From JBCCGI01 sp039029355 (GTDB lineage: Bacteria > Planctomycetota > UBA1135 > GCA-002686595), in contig JBCCGI010000032.1 of NCBI GenBank assembly GCA_039029355.1, positions 1 through 64,000 of the forward strand: a DNA stretch of 64,000 nucleotides, written 5' to 3'. Position numbers and translations under genes: made by a program. Positions within the stretch are counted from its first letter, which is position 1, and each line of letters opens with the position of its first letter. A model generated the notes under the pieces. The model was not told where the DNA came from and did not search any database. It was given only the letters and a program-made list of their open reading frames with translations. This document shows, piece by piece, positions 1 through 8,700 of the stretch.

Positions 1-612
1 GAAGACAAAGCTCTTGCTGCGGTCGTTCTCGTCCCAGTGCAGGACCTCGGGCGGGAAGTAGATCGGCGCGGCGGTGCTCGCTCGGACGAGCCTCCATAGG
101 GGGATCCTGAGGTTGCAGTCCGTCCGCTCCGGATCGTTGTACTTCGCGTCGGGGTTGCTGCTGATCGGCCACGGCGAGTCCGTCGTCAGGTTACGCGTCA
201 CGACCAGGAGCAGGCACCGGAGGTACTCGGGCTCGAGCGTCGTCCCCGAACCGAACGTGTCCTGCAGCTCTTCGCGTAGCGGCTCTGCCGAATACAGACT
301 CTTCCAGCGATGCCAAAGCGCTCGCTTGTCGAACATCTCCGGGCCGGTCTTCTGGTAGAAGTCGAGTAGCTCGCCGACCGACATCCCGCGCGCTAGTCCC
401 GTCGCGATAATGGCCCCGGTGCTGGTGCCGCCGATGTAGTCGAACCACTCGCAGAGCCGCGCGTCGGGCCCGTGCTTCTCGCGGACCAGCTCCTCGATCC
501 GCGCGAGGACCTCCAGCGTCATGATCCCGCGAATGCCCCCCCCGTCGAGCGACAGAATCCGACGCGGTCGCTCGGTGTGGTAGCGCTCGTGTAGCCTTCC
601 CCAACGGGTCAT
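1..612 (-). CDS. Patatin-like phospholipase, C-terminus outside window
   Basis: Serine lipid acyl hydrolase of the patatin family, expected to cleave acyl esters of phospholipids. The 204 visible residues begin at ATG 612 behind a good AAGGGAG ribosome site. They carry the oxyanion-hole motif DGGGIRG (residues 23-29) and the nucleophile elbow GTSTG (62-66, Ser64). Further on, an ASTAAPIYFPP stretch matches the conserved patatin segment before the catalytic Asp. The Asp motif itself lies beyond the window edge. No signal peptide is visible, so the protein is probably cytoplasmic. It is divergent from the next gene across 274 bp. Some patatins are antiphage (CBASS) effectors, but no cyclase or accessory gene is seen on this side, so a lipid-metabolism role is the simpler reading. 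Confidence 0.85.
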   Translation of the reverse strand, partial: MTRWGRLHERYHTERPRRILSLDGGGIRGIMTLEVLARIEELVREKHGPDARLCEWFDYIGGTSTGAIIATGLARGMSVGELLDFYQKTGPEMFDKRALWHRWKSLYSAEPLREELQDTFGSGTTLEPEYLRCLLLVVTRNLTTDSPWPISSNPDAKYNDPERTDCNLRIPLWRLVRASTAAPIYFPPEVLHWDENDRSKSFVF

Positions 613-886
613 CGAGTCTCTCCCTTCAGTGGCCTGCGTTCTCCCGGTCGCGAGGGCAGCATCCTCACCAGAGTCCGAGACTCCGTCAAGGCCAGGTCGC
701 GACGAGCTCGGACGAGCGGGAAGTCCCCACCTCCGCGCGATCGCGCCGGTCGGTTACCGCCGAAAGCGCGCCGCAACCGGCGCGAACGCCTCCGTTCCCT
801 GGTGCCACCTGCGTCGCCGCCCCGGCGCGCTCGCCCATCCAGGAGGCCAAGGCCTCCGGCAACCACGGAACCCGAGGGAGACCCAC

Positions 887-2983
887 GTGACCGCCGAACA
901 AGACCCCCGTCCCCGCACCCGCCGACTCGCCGGCGGCGCGCCCGTCGCATCGCAGCGCCAGCTGCTCGCGCTCGCAGGCCTCTGCCTGACGAGCCTGACC
1001 GCCGCCGGCTGCTATGGCTACGCCGCGGCCCAGGAGAGCGGCGGCGACGAATCGCCGCTCGCCAAGCTTGCGCCCAGCCTGCACGAGCTCGGGCTCGCGG
1101 CCCAGGCCGAGCCCAGCTACGCGCCGGCCAAGCTCGCGCAGGCCAGCGCCGCCGTCGTGCCCGACGAGCTGCGCGCCTACCTGACCCACCTGCTCGACCA
1201 GGGCGAAGCTCAACCCCTTCGGCGCGATCCTGACGCGCTGATCTCCTACCGGTGGCCGATCGAGCCCAGCATCGCCAACGCCCCGGCACCGCGCCTCTTT
1301 TGGGCTCAGGAGACTCTCGAGGGAAGCCTCGGCAAGATCCGCAGCGCCGATCTCGACGGCGCCAACCGCCATACGCTGGCGACGACCAACACCGTTCCCT
1401 TCAACATGGCCTCTCCCAAGGGCGTCGCGCTCGACGTCCAGGGCGGGAAGGTCTACTGGAGCGATGATCTCGTCGACATGATCCTCCGGGCAAACACCGA
1501 CGGGAGCAACTTGGAGGTGATCCTGGACGACACCTCCGTCGGCGGGTTCCAGAACTTCTCCATCGACGTCGACCCGACCGCCGAGCACGTGTACTGGCAC
1601 GCGGTCCTCGTCGGTAGCGACGACGACCTGAGGCGCGCCAACATGAACGACGGATCGAGCCCCGAGACCATCTTCACCGGTCCGAGCCTGCGCGGCGTCG
1701 CCGTGGACAATGCGGGCGGCAAGGTCTATTGGACGGCCGAGAACGACGGCCTGCGCCGGGCCAACCTCGATGGCAGCATGATCGAGGATCTGGTTGCACG
1801 CGACGATCCGCACGGCCTCGCGCTCGACACCGGCGACGGCAAGATGTACTGGGTAAACCAGGAGGAGGGGACGCTCGAGCGCGCCAACCTCGACGGATCC
1901 ATGATCGAGCTCCTGGTCGAGGACCTCGTGAACCCCGAAAGCGTCGCGCTCGATCTCGTCAACGCGCGCGTCTACTGGAGCGAGCGCGGCGTCCTGACCG
2001 ATCACGAGGGCCGCATCCGACGCGCCAACCTCGACGGGACCGCCGTCGAGGACGTCATCGTCGACGACGAAGCCGACGGCCCGATGGTGCCCTGGGAGCT
2101 GGAGATCGGGACCTTTGAGGAGCCCGCCTACCGCTTCGAGTACGCCGCCAAGTTCATCTGCGGCGAGCAGCTCGACCCGGCCGGCCGCATCCTCGCCCCC
2201 GGCACCTACGCGACGACGATCAACGTCCACAACCCGACCAGCCGCAACATCGAGTTCGTCAAGTCGCTGTCGCTCTCCTACCCGCCGCGCGAGCAGGCGC
2301 CGGGCGAGGTCTACCCGATCGCCCGCCACGTGCTGGGCCCCGACGAGGCCATCGCCATCGACTGCCTGAACGTCACCGACGAGGTCTTCGCCGGCCAGCT
2401 CCCGGCCGACTTCATCGAGGGCTTCGTGGTCGTCCGCAGCACCCACAGCCTGGACGTCACCGGCGTCTACACCACCACCGATCTGGCCGCGCAGACCGCC
2501 GGCGACCACAGCAGCATCGACATCGAGATCATCCCCGAGCGCGGCAAGGGCGCCGACCTGTCGGTCGTCAAGCGCGCGGCCAACCTCGCCCTGCCGCTCT
2601 TCGACCAGTTCGCCTACGTCTTCACGCTCTACGAGGTCGAGGTGACCAACCACGGCCCCGAGGACGCCTACGACGTCGTGATCGAGGACACGGTCGAGCG
2701 CCTGGGCGCCTTCCCCATCCCGATCCCGTCGCTCGTCGTGCCGGGCATCTTCGACGTCCTGCCCGGCGGCTCGGCGGCCGTCACGGATCCCAGCTCGGTC
2801 GAGGCGAACCTCCCCAGCCTCTTCGTGGGCGAGACCGGGACGCTGCGCTTTTGGACGATGACGTTCATCTACTACCCCTTCGGCGATACGGGTTCGGAGC
2901 GCAACACCGCGACGGTGGGGTCGGCGCTGTCCGACTTCCAGAGCTCCAACAACTCGGTGACGATCGTCACGCCGATGCCCTAG
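887..2983 (+). CDS. Secreted YWTD (LDL-receptor B) propeller protein with C-terminal DUF11-like domain
   Basis: Exported protein of 698 residues, function unknown. I chose GTG 887 because a GAGGGAG ribosome site sits 6 nt upstream and the residues from about 38 form a hydrophobic export segment ending TAAGC (a weak lipobox). The in-frame codons further upstream look non-coding. From about residue 180 to 395 there are at least five copies of a unit of the type KVYWSD...LRRANLDG, the hallmark of LDL-receptor class B (YWTD) beta-propellers, normally a protein- or ligand-binding fold. The last ~140 residues contain an 'EVEVTNHGPEDAYDVVIED' segment typical of DUF11/CARDB-like beta-sandwiches in surface proteins. 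It is followed by a strong hairpin. Probably a cell-surface or secreted binding protein; the ligand cannot be inferred. Confidence 0.75.
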   Translation: MTAEQDPRPRTRRLAGGAPVASQRQLLALAGLCLTSLTAAGCYGYAAAQESGGDESPLAKLAPSLHELGLAAQAEPSYAPAKLAQASAAVVPDELRAYLTHLLDQGEAQPLRRDPDALISYRWPIEPSIANAPAPRLFWAQETLEGSLGKIRSADLDGANRHTLATTNTVPFNMASPKGVALDVQGGKVYWSDDLVDMILRANTDGSNLEVILDDTSVGGFQNFSIDVDPTAEHVYWHAVLVGSDDDLRRANMNDGSSPETIFTGPSLRGVAVDNAGGKVYWTAENDGLRRANLDGSMIEDLVARDDPHGLALDTGDGKMYWVNQEEGTLERANLDGSMIELLVEDLVNPESVALDLVNARVYWSERGVLTDHEGRIRRANLDGTAVEDVIVDDEADGPMVPWELEIGTFEEPAYRFEYAAKFICGEQLDPAGRILAPGTYATTINVHNPTSRNIEFVKSLSLSYPPREQAPGEVYPIARHVLGPDEAIAIDCLNVTDEVFAGQLPADFIEGFVVVRSTHSLDVTGVYTTTDLAAQTAGDHSSIDIEIIPERGKGADLSVVKRAANLALPLFDQFAYVFTLYEVEVTNHGPEDAYDVVIEDTVERLGAFPIPIPSLVVPGIFDVLPGGSAAVTDPSSVEANLPSLFVGETGTLRFWTMTFIYYPFGDTGSERNTATVGSALSDFQSSNNSVTIVTPMP

Positions 2984-2991
2984 CGGGCTGG

Positions 2992-3025
2992 GCGACCCCC
3001 GCGCGCCGGGGCGCGCGGGGGTCGC
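2992..3025 (+). terminator. Strong GC hairpin, probable terminator
   Basis: A perfect 14-bp inverted repeat (2992-3005 with 3012-3025) closes a 6-nt loop just 9 nt after the stop of the YWTD protein. There is no T-run, so an intrinsic terminator is inferred only from stem strength and position. Confidence 0.6.
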
Positions 3026-3136
3026 GGTCGGCATCGGCGGGGGCGTCCTGGGCAGAAACCCGCAGAAACGGAGAGCCTAAGCGGGTCGGCGATCGGTACG
3101 GAGGTAGACCCCGCCCCACCGGCCCGGAACCCCTCC

Positions 3137-5698
3137 ATGAAAGCAGCGCTCCCGCTCCTGCCCACCTTCGCCGCGTTCCTTCTCGCTTCGCTCTGCGCCG
3201 CCACCCCGAGCCAGGCCACCGGCGCCGTCGACTGGCAGGCCGCGTTCGCGCCCGCTCCGGGCGCCGACGACGGCGTGCGTGCCTTAACGCGGTTCGACGA
3301 CGGGTCCGGTGCGGGCGAGGAGCTCTACGTCGGCGGCGACTTCCTGGCCGTGGCGGGGACGAGCGCGAGCCGTATCGTCAAGTGGGACGGCTCCCAGTGG
3401 AGCCCGCTGGGCGAGGGGCTCGACGGCGCGGTGCACGCGCTGGAGGTGTTCGACGACGGGAGCGGCCCCGCCCTCTACGCCGGCGGCGCGTTCCTGACCG
3501 CGGACGGCATCCCGGCGCCCGGCGTCGCGCGCTGGGACGGCCAGGCCTGGAGCGCGGTCGGCGCTGGCGTCGACGGCGAGGTCTACGCGTTGACGGTGTT
3601 CGACGACGGACAGACGAGCCGGCTCGTCGCGGGCGGCTTGTTCACCACCTCGGCCGCGACGTCCGCGAACAACGTGGCGATCTGGGACGGCGCGAGCTGG
3701 GGCGCCCTCGGCAGCGGCACGAGCCACTCCGTCTACGCCCTGACCACCTACGACGGCGGCGGCGGAAACGAGCTCTTTGTCGGCGGCTTCTTCTCCTTCG
3801 CCGACGGGCTGCCGGTGAGCAACATCGCGCGCTGGGACGGAGCGAGCTGGTCGGCCGTTGGGCTCGGCGTCGAGGGCTCGGTGCGGGCCTTCCTCGAGTT
3901 CGACGACGGCTCCGGCCCGGAGCTCTACGTCGCGGGCAACCTCGTGAAGGCCGGCGGCGTGACCAGCGTCGGAGTCGCGCGCTGGAACGGCGCCGCGTGG
4001 AGCCCGGTCGACGGCGCGGCGAGCGCGCTCGTCTTCGGCGACTTCATCAACGCCCTCGCGGTGTTCGACGACGGCTCCGGCGGCGGAGACGCGCTGTATC
4101 TCGCCGGCGAGAGGGTCGCGCTGCGCTTCGACGGCGCCACCTGGACCGCGCTCGGGACGACGGACGGCTTCGTGCGCGCCCTGGCCGTCTTCGACACGGG
4201 AGCGGGTCCGGAGCTGGTCGCCGGCGGCGCGTTCACCTGCTTCGACGCGACCCACACGCCGCGGCTCGCCCGGCTCGCGGGCGCGGCCTTCGGGCCTCTT
4301 GGCGCAGCATCGACGATCCTCCCGACGGATCTGGCGGTCTTCGACGGCGCGGAGGGGCCGGTGGTCTACGCGACCGGCACAACCGGGTGCGGCGAGACCC
4401 CGATCTTCGCCCGCTGGACCGGCAAGGCCTGGTGGCCGATCGACCTCGGAATGACCGTGGAGACACTCGAGGTGCTCGACGACGGCTCGGGGCCCGCGCT
4501 GTACGCAGCGGGCGCGGCGCCGATCGGGCCGTCCGGCGAGATGCGCGTGCTGCGCTTCGACGGACACAGCTGGAGCCGGCTTGGCCAGGACTCGATCTCC
4601 GGCTCCGCGTGCGCCTTGACGGTGTTCGACGACGGCGCCGGCCCCTCGCTCTACGTCGGCGGCGGGTTCTTCGGCGGAGGAACGACCCCGGACAAGATCG
4701 CACGGTGGGACGGACAGGCCTGGGTCCAGGTGGGCTCGGGCTTCGGCTGGGTGAACGGCGGCATCCGCGCACTCGCGGTGCTGGAGGATGCGTCGGGCGC
4801 CGCGCTCTATGCAATCGGCACGAGCACGGGCAGCCTGATCCGCCGCTGGGACGGACAGGACTGGAGCGACCCCGGCGGAGGGATCCAGGCGTTCAACCTG
4901 TACTCCCTCGCCGTCCACGACGACGGAACGGGAGACGCGCTGTACGTGGGCGGCTTCTTCGGCCTCGCCGGCGGTGTGAGCGCGGTGAACATCGCGCGCT
5001 GGAAGGACGGTGCCTGGAGCGCGCTCGGCAGCGGCGTCGACTACGTCGTGTACGCACTGGAGTCGTTCGACGACGGCGTGAACGGACCGGCGCTGTTCGT
5101 CGGCGGGGACTTCCAGGCGGCCGGCGGCGTCCCCACCGCCAACATCGCGCGCTGGCAGGGCCAGACCTGGTCCGCCGTCGGGGCGGGCATGACCAAGAGC
5201 GTGGTCGCGCTCCACGCGGCTCACGACACCGCGAGCGATGCCCCCGCGCTCTTCGTCGGAAGCGACGACGGCTTCAGCCCCGCGGGCGACGGCTACGTCG
5301 CGCGGTGGGGTCAAGCCGGCAAGGCCGCTCCGCTCTGGGGCTGCGCGGGCAGCCCGCTCACGCTGACGCCGGTGTCGGCCGAGATGAAGGTCGCGAGCTC
5401 CTACTCCGCGGCCCTCGACGGCGCGCAGCCGAGCGCCGCGCTGGCGTTCCTGCTCGCCGGCGTCGACCAGACCGACGCCAACGGCTGTGGGGTGGCCGTG
5501 GGCGGCCTCGGTGAGCTGCTCCTCGGCGCGAACCCGGTCCCGGTCGCCACGACGCCGGTGGTCGCGGGGGCGGCGCTGCACCAGTTCACGGTGCCGAACC
5601 AACCCGCCCTGGTCGGCGTCGAGGTGGTCGTGCAGAGCGCAGCGCTCGGCGCGGCGATCGAGGTCAGCAACGGGCTCGCCGTGACGGTGACGAACTAA
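3137..5698 (+). CDS. Secreted protein of WDG/FDDG tandem repeats
   Basis: Exported 853-residue protein with a clear Sec signal peptide (residues 1-27, ending PSQA). The body consists of about 13-14 imperfect repeats of ~50 residues. Each has a turn of the type VFDDGSGPALYVGG followed by ARWDG..WSALG.G. This aromatic/Asp-Gly pattern suggests beta-propeller blades, possibly two propellers. Residues from ~725 onward form a separate domain with a conserved WGCAGSPL start and a VGVEVVVQSAALG segment near the end; such tails occur on many secreted planctomycete proteins and may be a sorting or anchoring module (inference). ATG 3137 is the only start giving a signal peptide. No enzymatic motif is seen. 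It is convergent with the 1700-residue protein downstream. Confidence 0.8.
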   Translation: MKAALPLLPTFAAFLLASLCAATPSQATGAVDWQAAFAPAPGADDGVRALTRFDDGSGAGEELYVGGDFLAVAGTSASRIVKWDGSQWSPLGEGLDGAVHALEVFDDGSGPALYAGGAFLTADGIPAPGVARWDGQAWSAVGAGVDGEVYALTVFDDGQTSRLVAGGLFTTSAATSANNVAIWDGASWGALGSGTSHSVYALTTYDGGGGNELFVGGFFSFADGLPVSNIARWDGASWSAVGLGVEGSVRAFLEFDDGSGPELYVAGNLVKAGGVTSVGVARWNGAAWSPVDGAASALVFGDFINALAVFDDGSGGGDALYLAGERVALRFDGATWTALGTTDGFVRALAVFDTGAGPELVAGGAFTCFDATHTPRLARLAGAAFGPLGAASTILPTDLAVFDGAEGPVVYATGTTGCGETPIFARWTGKAWWPIDLGMTVETLEVLDDGSGPALYAAGAAPIGPSGEMRVLRFDGHSWSRLGQDSISGSACALTVFDDGAGPSLYVGGGFFGGGTTPDKIARWDGQAWVQVGSGFGWVNGGIRALAVLEDASGAALYAIGTSTGSLIRRWDGQDWSDPGGGIQAFNLYSLAVHDDGTGDALYVGGFFGLAGGVSAVNIARWKDGAWSALGSGVDYVVYALESFDDGVNGPALFVGGDFQAAGGVPTANIARWQGQTWSAVGAGMTKSVVALHAAHDTASDAPALFVGSDDGFSPAGDGYVARWGQAGKAAPLWGCAGSPLTLTPVSAEMKVASSYSAALDGAQPSAALAFLLAGVDQTDANGCGVAVGGLGELLLGANPVPVATTPVVAGAALHQFTVPNQPALVGVEVVVQSAALGAAIEVSNGLAVTVTN

Positions 5699-5753
5699 CC
5701 CAACGGCGTCATGAGCACGCGAGCGGCTTCGCGGCGCCGCCCGCGGCCCCGGC

Positions 5754-8700
5754 TCAGGGCTCCAGCACGAGCAGCTCGGCGGAGAGCTGCGGGACGTCGC
5801 GGGTCAGGAGGAGGTCTCCGCCCCCCCACGGAACCGTCGTCGCGACGCCGGTCTCGACGTCACGCAGGGTGAGCGTAGCCGCGGGTGCGAAGCCGTAGCT
5901 CTCCGGGTCCAGCGTGAGCGTCACGAGCTGGTCGCCCGGCAGGGTCGCCTTGACGAGCCCAGGAGCGACCAGAAGGTCGGACACCGCGGTCCAGTTGACG
6001 AGCAACACGCCGACGCGCTCGCCGCTCTGGCCGCAGGCCGATGCGTAGACCGGCGGGAAGGTGAGGTCCTCGTCCTCTTCCTGGAGGGCGACGTTCAGGC
6101 TCCCCGACGACTTCGAGGGCACGAACACCGAGGCGACGCCCGGGTCGCGGAAGCGCTGGCCGAAGCGCATCAGGTCGCGCGCTTCGTCGGTCTTCAGCAC
6201 CTCGGCGATCTCGCGGACCATGCCGACGGCCATCGAGTACGGCTCGTCCGCGAGCTTGTCCGCCAGGAGCGAGGGCGACAGCACCGTGCCCAGGGCGAAC
6301 TCGCCGGACTCGTAGGAGAAGCGAGCCAGGTGGTGGCGGCTGATCGCCATGTCCTTCGCGTAGCCCGGGAGCTGGAAGACCAGCGGGAGGTTCACGGGCA
6401 GGACGCTCGCGAAGCGCTGGTACTCGTTGTAGACGGTCTGGAACATCGGCGCGCGGCGGACGCTCCCCGCTTCCAGCGCGACCCCGAAGATCCCGCCGTA
6501 GCTGAGGTTGCAGGCCTCGACGACGCCGACGTAGGGCTCGGACGCGCTCTCGGTCCACAGGAAGGGCTCCGCGATGCCGAGCTCGCTCGTCATCCACTGC
6601 TTGAGGAACACCGCGAGGGCCTGCTTGCCATCGATGAAGTAGGAGCCGTCCCCGCCGATCGGGTGGCCGTGGTCGGCGTAGCACACGCGCTCGATGTGAT
6701 GGTACTCGTCGAGGTAGGCCCCCGAGATCGCACCCAGCCAGGCCTTCACGTCCGCGTCCAGCCCGCCGAGGACGTGCTTGGAGTACAGGAGCGCCACGGT
6801 GTCCTGCGGCGAGAAGCCGTCGGGCACCGCCGCCGAGCAGAGGATCTGCTGGAGGAAGTCGTCTTGCTCGGACGAACAGCCCACGGTCTTCGGAACGGCC
6901 TTGATGCACGCCTCGTGGGCGAGCTCGTACTCATCGCGAACCACGTAGTCGGCGATCTCCCCGGGGATGGACGCAGAGTCCAGCCCGCTCGAGTCCGGAT
7001 GCAGGACGAGCGGGTGGAAGTAGGGCGCCCACGGGTAGCCGACTTCCGACACCTCGTCGAGGAACTCGGTCCGCGTCGGGAACCAGTCCCCGAACGACGC
7101 GTCGAAGGAGTTGTAGTCCCAGAACCAAGGCCGCCCGATCATCCCGTCGACGGGGTCGAGCCCGAAGAAGCTCTGGTAGCCGGCCCACTCGTCGCTCCAG
7201 TGCTCGAAGTAGCTGTAGTTCTTGGTCGTACCGCCCACGCAGCTCGCCAGGGAGATCGTGCCCAGCGTCTGGGCCCGGAACATCGCTTCCGAGTACGACG
7301 ACGACGGGTCGCCGGGCGCGTGGTCGGGGATCCAGGTCCAGCTCGGATCGATCGCCCACTCGCGGTAGTACTGCGCCGCGTCGTACCAGTCCCCCTTCAG
7401 CGCGGTCATCACGACCTCGAAGGGCATGCCGACGCCGTCGGACTCTCCGTCCCCGTCGAGATCCTCCTGCCCCGTCACCGACAGGTTGTCGACGGGCTGG
7501 TACTGTACGCCGAAGCCGATCGCCTCGGTCTCGCGATAGAGTGCATAGGGCTTGATGTGGTTGCCGGTATCGCGCGTGCCCCAGTAGAGCAGGTCTTTCT
7601 CGGCGTCCTCGGTTTGGTAGTAGGACATCCACTGCATGCTGTAGACCCCCGGGTGCGTCGGGACCGACTTGCCGTGCTCGGGGTCGCTGAGGCGCACGTC
7701 CGCGTAGCAGTTGGCGAGGTCGAGCTCGGGCGCGTTCAGCGGATCGGGCACGAGCACGCCGAAGTACCACGGCATCGACAGGACCTGGTTCTGCGGAGTG
7801 CCCTCGAGCTGCGCCGCGGTCCGCAGCTCAAGGCGGTAGATCGAGAGGCGCGGGTCGCTGCTCGTCAGCCGCGCGTTCATGCGAATCGTGACGAAGTCGT
7901 CGTCGCCCTTGGTCTCGTAGATCACCTCGACCTCGAAGGGCTCCATGTCGAACGTACCCGCGTCGGCGTCGTCGATGGCCTCGATCGCACCCGCGTGGAT
8001 CTGCCAGCGCGCCCGAAGCTCGGTCGGGGCGAGCGGATCGGGCCCCACCGACAGCGTCGGCATCGCGGTGACGTCGCTAGCCCGCACGTGGATCAGTCCA
8101 TCCGCGGGCGGATCGCACGGATCGGTGCCGACCAGGGAGTCACACGGGTCCGTGAGCGGCGCCACGTAGCCCGCCAGGTCCTTGTTCCGGAACGTCACCT
8201 TCCACAGGTCGGTCGGCGCGAAGAAGACGCCCTCGCCCGGCCCCGCCGGGCCGCTGACGCTCAGGTTCACGAGGTGCTCGGTGACCAGGCCGAAGTCCGG
8301 GTTGGGCGACACACTCAGGTCGATGGTCCCGTTGGAGATCACGACCTCGCACGGTTCCTCCAGGAAGTCCGCGGGAGAGATCGTGACGGGATCGGTCATC
8401 AAGCTGCACCCCGAGAGCGCGTCGACGACGACGACCGAGTAGTCGCCGTAGAGGTCGTTCGGCGACGAGGTCGTGAGCCGTAGCTCGTGGGTCGACGCGG
8501 CGGAGATCCGCTCGGTGCCCTGGTACCAGAGGTAGCTGACGTAGTCGTCCGGCACCCAGAGGACCAGCTCGGTCAGCCCCGGGCACGCGGGGCTACCCCC
8601 GAGGGTGATCGACGGCTTGAACACGAACTGCTCGGTGCCGATCGAGACCGGATCGCTGTCGACCACGCAGGTCGCCCCCGTCTTCGAAACCTCAACCGTG

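Noticed and set aside
1..612. Patatin gene as a CBASS antiphage effector
   Set aside because: No nucleotidyltransferase, ubiquitin-like or HORMA partner is visible on the available side; the other side is outside the window.
686..3034. Very long open frame opposite the YWTD protein gene
   Set aside because: In GC-rich DNA stops are rare on the antisense strand; the product is Arg/Ala/Gly-rich without motifs, while the plus-strand frame has clear repeats and a ribosome site.
2851..5514. Open frame of nearly 900 codons overlapping the WDG-repeat gene
   Set aside because: Arg-rich shadow of the repeat gene in another frame; no start signal and no domain.
3137..5698. CRISPR-like or tandem DNA repeat array
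   Set aside because: The repeats are protein-level units of ~150 bp with divergent DNA, not short identical direct repeats with spacers.
6330..8483. Long plus-strand frame inside the 1700-residue gene
   Set aside because: Antisense shadow; the minus strand has FG-GAP, Ig and barrel features throughout.
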